Positions 9,995-18,490 of a stretch of DNA of 64,000 bases are shown one piece after another. The notes beneath the pieces are model-generated. The model ran no database searches. It had not been told where the DNA came from and saw nothing but the letters and a program-made list of their open reading frames with translations. The translations under genes and the position numbers were made by a program. Within the stretch, counting starts at the first letter, position 1; every line of letters begins with the position of its first letter. Origin of the DNA: an uncultured Alphaproteobacteria bacterium (GTDB taxonomy: Bacteria; Pseudomonadota; Alphaproteobacteria; UBA8366; GCA-2717185); NCBI GenBank assembly GCA_943788635.1, contig CALSRA010000012.1:1-64000 (forward strand). Reading direction: 5' to 3'.

Positions 9995-10943
9995 CCCACG
10001 GGGCTTTGATGGCCGCTTCCTGCTGCGCATGACGCTGGCAGCGGGACTGGTCGGATTCCTGTTCCTGTTGTGGTCAGAGGTATTCCTTCGCACCAAGGTC
10101 ATCGCCGTATCGCCCTATTATCAGCAACAGCAGGTCTTTCAGACCGCGCAAAGCATTCCGGCCGTTCTCATCGGCGACTCGCATACCTCACAGGATGTGG
10201 TGGCGTCGCCGGATATCCTCAATTTTGGCCTGGCCGGCGAAAACATTCAGCAAATGCACAGCAAGGCGCGCTTTGTCCTGGGCGCGCATCCGGAACTACG
10301 CGCAGTCATCCTGCAGGCATCCCCGCATATGTTTGCCGAGTATCGCTATACCGAAAAAGGCCGCCGCGACTATGACCAGTTACTGGGCCGCACACCGCTT
10401 TCCTATTTGTGGAGCGACCCCTACTTACGCGACCGTATCGGCTGGTACCTGAAAAAATTCATCACCAAAGGGAGCCTTTCACTGCCGGGCACGTTCACGC
10501 CCTATGGCAGCCTTCTCAGCGATTATGAAATGAAGGAACCCGTCAGCGTGAAAGCCGAACGCGTGGTTGTCGCGCGGGTCAAAACCCATCTCGTCAAACG
10601 GCCGCTGGAACACTCCGCCCATTTTCAAGCCTATCGCGATATGCTGACCGAGTTACGAAGCAGAAACATTGCTGTCTGCATGGTCGAATATCCGGTCACG
10701 CCGATCCATCGGCGCATCGTCGCGGAGATGGCCCCGGAATACCCGGCAATCCGCCGGCAGTTCGAGGCGCTGGCCCTGGAATTCGGCGCGACCTACAAAT
10801 CTTACTGGTCCGCGATAGACGACTACCGCCTGTACCGGAACGCCGACCACCTGAACCGCCACGGCGCCGCCGCGCTGACGCCGGTTCTGATGGCGGATTG
10901 CGGGATCGGCCCGCAACGGCAGGCAGCCGTCGCGCATCAATAG
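9969..10943 (+). CDS. Membrane-anchored SGNH-like protein, partner of the MBOAT acyltransferase
   Basis: Likely periplasmic enzyme that moves or handles acyl groups delivered by the MBOAT protein. From the GTG at 9969 (GGGA seven bases upstream) it is 324 residues: a single N-terminal membrane anchor (about 20-40), then an SGNH-type domain with the nucleophile motif IGDSH (S71) and a C-terminal DHLNRHGA motif (D293, H294) matching the Asp/His end of the SGNH triad. Architecture resembles AlgJ/AlgX and DltD-like accessory proteins. It overlaps the MBOAT gene by 26 bases, implying translational coupling. A shorter start at the ATG at 10029 would cut into the anchor. Substrate is unknown; no glycan synthase lies within the window. 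Confidence 0.75.
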   Translation: MNSSISSSDPRGFDGRFLLRMTLAAGLVGFLFLLWSEVFLRTKVIAVSPYYQQQQVFQTAQSIPAVLIGDSHTSQDVVASPDILNFGLAGENIQQMHSKARFVLGAHPELRAVILQASPHMFAEYRYTEKGRRDYDQLLGRTPLSYLWSDPYLRDRIGWYLKKFITKGSLSLPGTFTPYGSLLSDYEMKEPVSVKAERVVVARVKTHLVKRPLEHSAHFQAYRDMLTELRSRNIAVCMVEYPVTPIHRRIVAEMAPEYPAIRRQFEALALEFGATYKSYWSAIDDYRLYRNADHLNRHGAAALTPVLMADCGIGPQRQAAVAHQ

Positions 10944-10950
10944 CCCGTCG

Positions 10951-13029
10951 TTACGCGAGGCCTTCTTTTTCCAGCAGGGCGTCCGGTGTCGGCAGCTTGC
11001 CCCGAAACGCTGTATAGGCGTCTTCGGGATCCATCGATCCCCCGGATGAATAAATGTATCGCCGCAGTTTTTCGGCCGTCACCGGATCAAAGGAATCACC
11101 GGTTTCCGCGAATGCCTTGAACGCGTCAGCGTCGAGCACGCCGGACCACATATACGAATAATACCCGGCCGAGTAACCGTCGCCGGAAAAGACATGGGCA
11201 AAATGCGGCGTCGCGTGACGCATGACGATTTCATCCGGCATCCCCAGCCGTTTCAGGACATCCGCCTGAAATGCCATCACATCAACATCCGCCGCCTGTT
11301 CGGGATTAAGCGCGTGGAATTCCATATCGACCAGCGCGGACGATGTGAATTCCACATTGGCAAATCCCTTGTTGAAGGTCTCGGACGCATTCAGCTTGTC
11401 CAGAAGCGCCTGCGGCATCGCCGCGCCGGTTTCATAATGCACCGCGAATTGCTGCAGCACTTCCGGCACCGTCAGCCAGTGCTCATAGAGTTGCGAGGGC
11501 AGTTCCACAAAGTCGCGGCTGACGGAGGTACCGGCAATAGACGGATAGGTCACGTCGGACAGCATGCCATGCAGCGCATGGCCGAACTCGTGGAACAGGG
11601 TTCTGGCATTTTCCATATCGATCAGGATCGGTTCGCCGGCCGGTGCCTTGGCGAAATTCATGACATTCACAATAATCGGTGTCTGCCCTTCGCCGTCATC
11701 CGTCAGCCGGTGCTGCCCCTGAAACGCACTCATCCAGGCGCCCGATCGCTTGGATGCCCGGGCGAAATAATCGCCCAGGAAAACCGCCTTGCGCTTGCCG
11801 GCCGCGTCCAGCACCTCGAACACCCGCACATCGGGGTGGTATGCCGTGACGTCGTCGGCCTTGCGAAAGGTCAACCCGAAAAGCCGCTCCGCGGTATGGA
11901 ACGCAGCGTCGATCATCTTCTCAAGCTGCAGATACGGCTTTACCTCCGCTTCGTTGAAGGCATAGCGCGCGGCCCGGACTTTCTCCGAATAATGCCGCCA
12001 GTCCCATGGCGCGACGTCGTGGTTCTGCCCTTCTGCCGCAATGAGCTTCGACAGTTCGACCGATTCCTCCGCGGCGCGGGTGCAGGCGCGCGCCCATACA
12101 TTTTCCAGCAATCCCCGGACATTCTCCGGTGTCTTGGCCATGGTGTTGTCCAGCTTGAAATGCGCGAACGTCTCATACCCCAGCAATCGGGCTTTTTCGG
12201 CCCGCAGCTTCACCGTTTCGGCAACGATGGGCCGGTTGTCCCGCGCACCCGCGGTTTCGCCGCGCGCGACCCAGGCCCGGAACGCTGTTTCACGAAGGTC
12301 CCGCCGTTCGGAAAATGTCAGAAAGGGTTCGATGATCGAGCGCGACAAGGTGACCGCATGCTTGCCCTTGTGGCCATGATCTTCCGCCGCTGCCGCCATG
12401 CTGGACAGCAGGAAATCCGGCAGCCCTTTCAGGTCATCCGCTTCCGTCAGCACCAGCGCATATTCCGCTTCATCGGCCAGCACGTTCTGGGAAAAGGTCG
12501 TGCCCAGCGTGGCGAGCCGTTCGCTGATCGCCGCCAGTTTCTTCTGATCCGCATCGCCCAGCTTCGCCCCGGCGCGCACGAAAGATTTCCAGGTCAGCTC
12601 CAGCACCCGGGATGCTTCCGCATCCAACCCCAGGCTGTCGCGCTGCTGGTACAGCGTATCGACCCGCGCGAACAGCGGCCCGTTCATGGTGATTGCCGAA
12701 TAATGGCGCGAAAATTCCGGTGACAACTGGCGTTCCAGCGCCTGCCGCGCCTCGTTCGTATTCGACCCGGTCAGGTTCCAGAAAATGCCGGATGCCCGCG
12801 TCAGCAGCTCGCCCGCAATCTCCAGCGCAACGACCGTATTCTCGAATGTCGGCGGTTCGGGGTTATTCGCAATCGCCTCGATTTCCGCCAGATGGGCCGG
12901 AAAGGCGACAGCGAATGCCGTCTCGAAATCAGCATCGGCAATCTTGTCGAATTCCGGCAGGCCCAGCGCGCCGGACCAGTTGAGCAGGGCGGGATTCACA
13001 TCAGAAGGCGCAACAGGGTTGCTTGGCAT
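10951..13029 (-). CDS. dcp: M3 family metallopeptidase (peptidyl-dipeptidase Dcp type)
   Basis: Soluble zinc peptidase of the thimet oligopeptidase family that degrades short peptides released by proteasome-like proteases. The zinc site is H480-EFG-H484 with the following sequence ALHGMLSDVTYPS and the downstream third-ligand region SRDFVELPSQLYEHW, both closer to Dcp than to oligopeptidase A (whose motif is HEFGHGLHH). Length of 692 residues is normal for Dcp. The ATG at 13029 is chosen over an upstream one at 13065 because GAGG lies eight bases in front of it. It runs convergent to the SGNH gene with only 7 bases between. The mcd gene lies upstream on the same strand with a 114-base gap. 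Confidence 0.88.
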   Translation of the reverse strand: MPSNPVAPSDVNPALLNWSGALGLPEFDKIADADFETAFAVAFPAHLAEIEAIANNPEPPTFENTVVALEIAGELLTRASGIFWNLTGSNTNEARQALERQLSPEFSRHYSAITMNGPLFARVDTLYQQRDSLGLDAEASRVLELTWKSFVRAGAKLGDADQKKLAAISERLATLGTTFSQNVLADEAEYALVLTEADDLKGLPDFLLSSMAAAAEDHGHKGKHAVTLSRSIIEPFLTFSERRDLRETAFRAWVARGETAGARDNRPIVAETVKLRAEKARLLGYETFAHFKLDNTMAKTPENVRGLLENVWARACTRAAEESVELSKLIAAEGQNHDVAPWDWRHYSEKVRAARYAFNEAEVKPYLQLEKMIDAAFHTAERLFGLTFRKADDVTAYHPDVRVFEVLDAAGKRKAVFLGDYFARASKRSGAWMSAFQGQHRLTDDGEGQTPIIVNVMNFAKAPAGEPILIDMENARTLFHEFGHALHGMLSDVTYPSIAGTSVSRDFVELPSQLYEHWLTVPEVLQQFAVHYETGAAMPQALLDKLNASETFNKGFANVEFTSSALVDMEFHALNPEQAADVDVMAFQADVLKRLGMPDEIVMRHATPHFAHVFSGDGYSAGYYSYMWSGVLDADAFKAFAETGDSFDPVTAEKLRRYIYSSGGSMDPEDAYTAFRGKLPTPDALLEKEGLA

Positions 13030-13143
13030 AAAAATGTCCTCGGGTCGGAACTGCGGGTCACGCAAGGATGTAGGCGTTCTGCCGAGGATTGAAAGCGGGA
13101 ATTGGTAAAGAAACCGCTTTCATCACAAGAAATAACCTGCCGG

Positions 13144-14823
13144 TCAGTTTCGCCGCTCCAACAGGCCGCGCACGATCACATGCGCCTGAATTTCCGCCGC
13201 TCCTTCGAAGATATTCAGGATACGGGCGTCGCAGAGAATACGGCTCATCTCGTATTCCGCCGCATAGCCGTTGCCGCCATGCACCTGCACACCGTTATCC
13301 GCATTCGACCAGGCGACCCGCGCCGCCAGCAGCTTGGCCATCCCCGCCTCGATATCGCAGCGGCGGTCGGAATCCTTCTCCCGCGCGGCGAAATAGGAAA
13401 GCTGCCGGGCGATCATGGTTTCCACCGCCATCCAGGCGATCTTGCCGGCGACCCGGGGGAAGCCATAGATCGCCTTGCCGAACTGGTTGCGTTCCGTCGC
13501 ATAGCCACGCGCCAGTTCCATCGCTCGCTGCGCCACACCAACGGAGCGCGCCGCGGTCTGGATCCGGGCGGATTCGAACGTCGCCATGAGCTGCTTGAAC
13601 CCCTGCCCTTCCTGCTCACCCAACAGGTATTTCGCATCGACCTCGAAACCATCGAAGCCGATCTCATATTCCTTCATGCCGCGATAGCCCAGCACCTCGA
13701 TCTCGCCGCCAGACATGCCTTCGGCCGGGAACGGGTTCTCATCCGTGCCGCGCGGTTTGGGCGCGATGAACATCGACAGCCCTTTGTAACCGGGCTCATC
13801 CGGATTGGTCCGCACCAGCAGGGTCATCATGTCGGTCCGCGCCGCATGGGTGATCCAGGTCTTGTTGCCGAACACCTTGTAGGTATCGCCGTCGCGCACC
13901 GCGCGGGTCTTCAGGCTGCCCAGGTCGGACCCCGTACCCGGCTCGGTGAACACCGCCGTCGGCAGAATCTCACCCGAGGCCAGCTTCGGCAGCCATTCCG
14001 CCTTCTGCGCCTCGGTCCCGCCCAGCCGGATCAGCTCGCAGGCGATTTCCGGCCGCGTGCCCAGCGAACCGACGCCGATATAGCCGCGCGACAATTCCTC
14101 GGTCACGACGCACATCGCCACCTTGCCCATCCCGTGCCCGCCATATTCTTCCGGCACGGTCAGCCCGAACACGCCCATCTCGGACATCTGCTCGATCACA
14201 TCCATCGGGATCAGCGTGTCCTGCCGGTGCCAGTCATGCGCATCCGGGATCACTTTCTCGTCGGCGAACCGGTGGAACTGATCGGCGATCATTTCCAGTG
14301 TCTCGTCGCCATAGCCGCAATTGCCGTAATCGCCATGCTCGATCAGCGCCGCAATCCGCATGCGCACGGCGTTGGTATTGCCCTGTGCCGCCAGCACCGC
14401 TGCCGCATTCTCCCGCAATGGTGCGATATCGGCAGGATCCAGCCCCAGATCGGCGGGCCGAACGATCTCGCCCTGGCTGATGGCGATGCCGGAGCCAAGC
14501 TGGTTGATGTATTCGCCGAACCCGGCCTGCAGGATCAGCCGTTCCAGCTCGCCCAGCGCACCATCGGCCTCCAGCCGTTCGGCCCAGCGCAGGGTCTCCC
14601 GCAGCCCGGTCGCATAGACTGCCATCCAGGCATAGCCATGCGCCGCGAACTGCTCGTCGTTCAGCCGCCCGCCATTGATCCGCCCGTCCACCGATACCGT
14701 CTCATGGACGCAGCGCCGGGCTGCCTCCAGCACGCTTTCCACGGCGGTATGGGCCTGGCCACACAGGGCCAGCAGATCGTCCAGCACGAGAGGCGCGGTA
14801 TCCGGGGCGGCGGTATCAGGCAT
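13144..14823 (-). CDS. mcd: Acyl-CoA dehydrogenase, probable (2S)-methylsuccinyl-CoA dehydrogenase
   Basis: FAD enzyme predicted to oxidise (2S)-methylsuccinyl-CoA to mesaconyl-CoA in the ethylmalonyl-CoA pathway, which lets bacteria without isocitrate lyase assimilate acetyl-CoA. At 559 residues it is about 170 longer than an ordinary acyl-CoA dehydrogenase; the extra N-terminal alpha-helical domain (about 1-165) is typical of Mcd. Family marks include GYIGVGSLGTR, KTWITHAARTD, GGEIEVLGYRGMKEYE, the QVHGGNGY stretch, and the C-terminal IFEGAAEIQ with candidate catalytic Glu at 540. The ATG at 14823 has GGAG nine bases upstream, better than the ATG at 14850. The specific substrate rests on recalled family signatures, so a different branched acyl-CoA is possible. 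pccB, also a pathway enzyme, lies 2 kb away. Confidence 0.82.
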   Translation of the reverse strand: MPDTAAPDTAPLVLDDLLALCGQAHTAVESVLEAARRCVHETVSVDGRINGGRLNDEQFAAHGYAWMAVYATGLRETLRWAERLEADGALGELERLILQAGFGEYINQLGSGIAISQGEIVRPADLGLDPADIAPLRENAAAVLAAQGNTNAVRMRIAALIEHGDYGNCGYGDETLEMIADQFHRFADEKVIPDAHDWHRQDTLIPMDVIEQMSEMGVFGLTVPEEYGGHGMGKVAMCVVTEELSRGYIGVGSLGTRPEIACELIRLGGTEAQKAEWLPKLASGEILPTAVFTEPGTGSDLGSLKTRAVRDGDTYKVFGNKTWITHAARTDMMTLLVRTNPDEPGYKGLSMFIAPKPRGTDENPFPAEGMSGGEIEVLGYRGMKEYEIGFDGFEVDAKYLLGEQEGQGFKQLMATFESARIQTAARSVGVAQRAMELARGYATERNQFGKAIYGFPRVAGKIAWMAVETMIARQLSYFAAREKDSDRRCDIEAGMAKLLAARVAWSNADNGVQVHGGNGYAAEYEMSRILCDARILNIFEGAAEIQAHVIVRGLLERRN

Positions 14824-15238
14824 GGGGTCGTACTCCGACAGGGGATCCATTCAGCGGCAATAGTATAGCAACCCCGACCCCCGCCAAGCCAGCCCCGCCA
14901 ACGCCGCACCCAGTTCCGGGCCGCTTCGAGGGCAAAACATGCAGAATATGACGGTTTTTGACCGATTCAGACGGATTAACCTATTGATATTATGGAATAC
15001 ATGCCTGTTTTCAGTGAAAAATGTAGGCATTTGTCTACATTTTCGGTCCGCCGCCCCTTCCTGACACAAGCATCATGATAGGAATATAGTCTACAGACAG
15101 ATCTATTCAAGACCCCGCTGTTGCATTGAGGAATTAGCCACGTCGCCGGACTTGAACCGCTCCATCGGCATTGCCACATTTTGTTTAACCGGCGGCATCG
15201 TTGCGCCGCCCCTGTTATACAATGGAGAGACCCTGCTG
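14824..15238. other. Divergent intergenic region mcd / DUF4389 gene
   Basis: This 415-base gap separates mcd (minus) from the small membrane protein gene (plus). The central part (about 14,940-15,110) is AT-rich and holds the dyad at 15018-15043. No RNA gene or credible ORF was seen. Confidence 0.6.
15018..15043. promoter_or_regulatory. Operator-like perfect inverted repeat (9-8-9)
   Basis: AAAATGTAG and CTACATTTT face each other with an 8-base spacer. All nine base pairs are perfect. The dyad sits about 195 bases from the starts of both divergent genes, in an AT-rich patch, and has no terminator-like T-run. Its size fits a dimeric repressor or activator site; which regulator binds is unknown. 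Confidence 0.45.
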
Positions 15239-15544
15239 ATGACCGAACGGATTTCGGACGAAGGCGCAGATTATTACAAGGACCGCAGCACCTGGATGCG
15301 CGGATTGTTCATGCTGCTGTTCGCGGCGCTGTTTCATGTCACGGCGGCGGTGACCGGGGCGGTAGCCGTGGTGCAGTTCCTCTGGAAGCTGATCACCGGG
15401 GACACCAACCCGCGGCTGTTGCGCTTCGGGGAGGATCTGGCGCGGTATTTCTACCAGATCATGCAGTTCCTGACCTTCAATACCGAGGAAAAGCCCTTTC
15501 CCTTTGCCGATTGGCCCTCGGCGCCGCCCGCACCCCGGTCTTAG
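15239..15544 (+). CDS. DUF4389 domain-containing small membrane protein
   Basis: A 101-residue protein of unknown function. It matches the DUF4389 pattern: a short acidic N-terminus, a strongly hydrophobic helix at about residues 21-45 running into a second amphipathic stretch (VVQFLWKLITGD), then the conserved RFGEDLARYFYQIMQFLTFNTEE, and a Pro-rich tail. The ATG at 15239 is used because GGAGAG lies nine bases upstream; an upstream in-frame ATG at 15152 would add residues with no similarity to the family. The gene stands alone on the plus strand, convergent with ltaE and separated from it by a nested hairpin. Confidence 0.75.
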   Translation: MTERISDEGADYYKDRSTWMRGLFMLLFAALFHVTAAVTGAVAVVQFLWKLITGDTNPRLLRFGEDLARYFYQIMQFLTFNTEEKPFPFADWPSAPPAPRS

Positions 15545-15551
15545 TTTTTAG

Positions 15552-15598
15552 GCGCAAATGCGTCGTCGCAGACGCACCCGTCTGCTCGGGATTTGCGC
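15552..15598. terminator. Nested inverted repeat between convergent genes
   Basis: An outer arm GCGCAAAT (15552-15559) pairs with ATTTGCGC (15591-15598), and an inner arm CAGACG (15569-15574) pairs with CGTCTG (15579-15584). It lies in the 57 bases between the convergent DUF4389 and ltaE stops, so a two-way terminator is the likeliest role. T-runs are short, so efficiency is uncertain. Confidence 0.5.
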
Positions 15599-15601
15599 TG
15601 G

Positions 15602-16657
15602 TTACGCCGCCCGCGACGCTTCCATGACGACGCTGCGCAGCGCTTCGGCCGCTTCGGTGATCTGCTCGCGGGTGACGTCCAGATGGGTGACCACCCGCAT
15701 GCGCATGCGGTCGTTTTCACCGATGCGGACGCCGTGCTCCAGCAGCCGTTCGTGGACCTGCGCCGCGGTCATGCCGGTTTCCGATACATCGAAGAACACC
15801 ATGTTGGAATCGATCCCGTCGGTTTCGACCTTGATGCCCGGCAGGTTGGCGACGCTTTCAGCGAAGAATTTTGCGTTCGCGTGGTCTTCGGCCAGGCGCT
15901 CGACGTTGTTTTCCAGCGCGTAGATTCCGGCGGCAGCAATAACCCCGGACTGGCGCATCGCACCGCCCATGCGCTGTTTCCACTGCCATGCCTGTTCGAT
16001 GAAATCGGCGCTGCCCGCCAGCACCGCCCCGACCGGGCAACCCAGCCCCTTGGACAGGTCAATCCACAGCGAGTCGAAAGGTTCGGCGAAATCGCGCGCC
16101 GACACGCCAGCCGCCACCACCGCGTTCGGCAGCCGCGCGCCATCCATATGCATCACCAGCCCGTGTTTCTGCGCCACGTCGCCAACAGCGCGTATCTGCT
16201 CCAGCGGCCAAACCGTGCCGCCACCGGAATTCGCCGTCTGTTCAATGGCAATCATCCGGCTGCGCGGGGCGTGGCGGCGGGCCTTGCGGATTGCGGCTTC
16301 GGCCTGATCGGGTTCGAAGATGCCGCGCACGCCATCCACCGGGCGGATCATCGTGCCCGCGAAAACCGCCGGGCCACCACCTTCGGAATTGATGATATGC
16401 GCCGTCTTGTCAGCGATAATGTCGTCGCCCGGATTGCACTGCACCAGGATCGCGATCTGGTTACACATGGTCCCCGACGGCATGAACACCGCCGCTTCCT
16501 TGCCCAGCATTTCCGCCGTCATCTCGCACAGGCGGTTGGTGCTCGGGTCTTCGCCGCGCTGTTCGTCGCCGACTTCCGCATTGGCCATGGCCTCGCGCAT
16601 CCCCTTGGTCGGGCGGGTCTGGGTATCGCTGTACAGGTCGATGCGGGGTGACGGCAT
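15602..16657 (-). CDS. ltaE: Low-specificity L-threonine aldolase
   Basis: PLP enzyme of the beta-eliminating lyase fold that cleaves L-threonine or L-allo-threonine to glycine and acetaldehyde. The 351 residues start with the family pattern DLYSDTQTRPT, include EVGDEQRGEDPSTNRL, the PLP-contacting HMDGARLPNA, and the Schiff-base lysine K203 in DLSKGLGCPVGA. Length is normal (about 340-350). The ATG at 16657 is in the expected place. It is the last gene of the minus-strand run containing pccB and the 2TM protein, 27 bases after the latter. Confidence 0.92.
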   Translation of the reverse strand: MPSPRIDLYSDTQTRPTKGMREAMANAEVGDEQRGEDPSTNRLCEMTAEMLGKEAAVFMPSGTMCNQIAILVQCNPGDDIIADKTAHIINSEGGGPAVFAGTMIRPVDGVRGIFEPDQAEAAIRKARRHAPRSRMIAIEQTANSGGGTVWPLEQIRAVGDVAQKHGLVMHMDGARLPNAVVAAGVSARDFAEPFDSLWIDLSKGLGCPVGAVLAGSADFIEQAWQWKQRMGGAMRQSGVIAAAGIYALENNVERLAEDHANAKFFAESVANLPGIKVETDGIDSNMVFFDVSETGMTAAQVHERLLEHGVRIGENDRMRMRVVTHLDVTREQITEAAEALRSVVMEASRAA

Positions 16658-16684
16658 GGCAAGCCTCTTGATTTAAGGTTGGTG

Positions 16685-16918
16685 TTATTTCCTGTCCGAG
16701 AATACCGCGAACAGCCCCATGACGTAAGCCACATGCACAGCCAGCACTGTACCCCAGCCAACCAGCGGCAGCAGGAACCACGGCACATCGGGGAGGATCA
16801 CGAAATTCAGACCGAAGCAGGCGGCGCAGACGAGTATCCAGCCCAGCACATGCCAGGCAAAACCGCGCAAGCGGCGACGCTGTTCTTCTACAGTGGGATG
16901 TTGTCGTGTTTCTTCCAC
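16685..16918 (-). CDS. Small 2TM-domain membrane protein
   Basis: A 77-residue protein with a charged N-terminus ([19 protein letters not shown]), two hydrophobic helices (about 22-40 and 46-70) and a short charged end. This is the layout of the 2TM domain family, whose function is unknown. It overlaps the 3' end of pccB by 31 bases in another frame, so it is probably co-translated, and ltaE follows. The pattern of hydrophobicity and the family-like His-Val-Leu-Gly start of helix 1 support a real gene. Confidence 0.65.
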   Translation of the reverse strand: MEETRQHPTVEEQRRRLRGFAWHVLGWILVCAACFGLNFVILPDVPWFLLPLVGWGTVLAVHVAYVMGLFAVFSDRK

Positions 16919-18420
16919 GGGTTTTCCAGCTGTTTGTCGCGCAACATCCGCAGCGCGCCGGATATGCGGCGACGGGTATTGCGCGGCATGATGACATCAT
17001 CGATATAGCCAAGCGCACCCGCGACGAAGGGATTGGCAAATTTCTGCCGGTATTCCTCGGTGCGCTGGGCGATGGCTTCTTCGTCGCCGATATCCTCGCG
17101 GAAGATGATTTCCACCGCGCCTTTCGGCCCCATCACCGCGATTTCCGCATTCGGCCAGGCGTAGTTCACATCGCCGCGCAGATGCTTGGAGCTCATCACG
17201 TCATACGCGCCGCCATAGGCCTTGCGGGTGATCAGGGTGACCTTGGGCACCGTCGCTTCGGCAAAGGCGAACAGCAGCTTCGCACCGTGCTTGATGATGC
17301 CGCCATATTCCTGCGCCGTGCCGGGCAGGAAGCCGGGCACGTCGACCAGCGTGACGATGGGAATGTTGAAGCAGTCGCAGAAGCGCACGAAACGCGCGGC
17401 CTTGCGCGAGGAGGCGATATCCAGACACCCGGCCAGCACCATCGGCTGGTTGGCAACGATCCCGACGGTCGATCCTTCGATACGGGCCAGGCCGATCAGA
17501 ATATTGCCCGCGTATTCGGGCTGCAGTTCGAAAAAATCGCCCTCGTCGACGACCTTGCCGATCAGTTCCTTCATGTCATAAGGCATGTTCGGATTGGTCG
17601 GGACCAATGTGTCCAGCGACGGCTCCGCCCGGTCATGCGGGTCATCGCTCGGCAAGACCGGCGGGTCCTCGCGATTTGAGGACGGCAGGAAATCCATGAA
17701 GCGGCGCAACTGCAGCAGTGCGTCCACATCGTTTTCGAACGCAAGGTCGGCAACGCCGGATTTCGTCGTATGGGTGACGGCACCGCCCAGGTCTTCCTGG
17801 GTCACTTCTTCATGCGTTACCGTCTTGACCACGTCGGGGCCGGTCACGAACATGTAGGAACTGTCCTTCACCATGAAGATGAAGTCGGTCATCGCCGGGG
17901 AATAGACCGCACCGCCCGCGCAAGGCCCCATGATCACCGAAATCTGCGGCACCACGCCCGAGGCCAGCACGTTGCGCTGGAACACATCCGCATAGCCGCC
18001 CAGCGAGGCGACACCTTCCTGAATACGGGCGCCGCCGGAATCGTTCAGCCCGATCACGGGCGCGCCGACCTTCATCGCCTGATCCATGATGCGACAGATC
18101 TTGCCGGCATGCGCGGTCGATAACGAGCCGCCGAAGACGGTGAAATCCTGGCTGAAGACAAAGACCAGCCGGCCGTTCACCCGGCCATGACCGGTAATAA
18201 CGCCGTCACCGGGTATTTTCTGATCGGCCATGCCGAAATCATTGATCGTATGCTCGACGAACATGCCCCATTCCTCGAACGACCCCGCGTCGAGGAACAC
18301 GTCGATCCGTTCGCGGGCCGTCAGTTTTCCCTTGGCATGCTGATTGTCGATACGGCGCTGTCCGCCGCCCTGACGTGCCGCGTCACGCTTTAATTCAAGT
18401 TGCCGGATGATATCGGACAT
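16888..18420 (-). CDS. pccB: Acyl-CoA carboxylase beta subunit (propionyl-CoA carboxylase type)
   Basis: Carboxyltransferase subunit that moves the carboxyl group from biotin to propionyl-CoA (or a related acyl-CoA), giving methylmalonyl-CoA. The 510 residues carry the two crotonase-fold halves: [19 protein letters not shown] and [20 protein letters not shown] with the [12 protein letters not shown] oxyanion region in the first, and [21 protein letters not shown] and [15 protein letters not shown] in the second. Length and C-terminus are typical of PccB. A clear AGGGGA site precedes the ATG. No biotin-carrying alpha subunit is present in the window, so the partner must be encoded elsewhere. 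Together with mcd it fits C2/C3 acyl-CoA assimilation. Confidence 0.92.
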   Translation of the reverse strand: MSDIIRQLELKRDAARQGGGQRRIDNQHAKGKLTARERIDVFLDAGSFEEWGMFVEHTINDFGMADQKIPGDGVITGHGRVNGRLVFVFSQDFTVFGGSLSTAHAGKICRIMDQAMKVGAPVIGLNDSGGARIQEGVASLGGYADVFQRNVLASGVVPQISVIMGPCAGGAVYSPAMTDFIFMVKDSSYMFVTGPDVVKTVTHEEVTQEDLGGAVTHTTKSGVADLAFENDVDALLQLRRFMDFLPSSNREDPPVLPSDDPHDRAEPSLDTLVPTNPNMPYDMKELIGKVVDEGDFFELQPEYAGNILIGLARIEGSTVGIVANQPMVLAGCLDIASSRKAARFVRFCDCFNIPIVTLVDVPGFLPGTAQEYGGIIKHGAKLLFAFAEATVPKVTLITRKAYGGAYDVMSSKHLRGDVNYAWPNAEIAVMGPKGAVEIIFREDIGDEEAIAQRTEEYRQKFANPFVAGALGYIDDVIMPRNTRRRISGALRMLRDKQLENPWKKHDNIPL

Positions 18421-18490
18421 GAATTCCCCTGATGAATTGAGCGGGTAAAAATCGCATTAGCCGTGCCGCACGGCAAGAGGCTGGCATCGG

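Noticed and set aside
11194-12723. 509-codon open frame antisense to dcp
   Set aside because: Shadow frame with low-complexity basic content; the minus strand has the HEFGH peptidase.
13102-14868. 588-codon open frame antisense to mcd
   Set aside because: Mirror of a high-GC gene; composition is His/Arg/Gln-rich and matches no family, while the minus strand encodes a clear acyl-CoA dehydrogenase.
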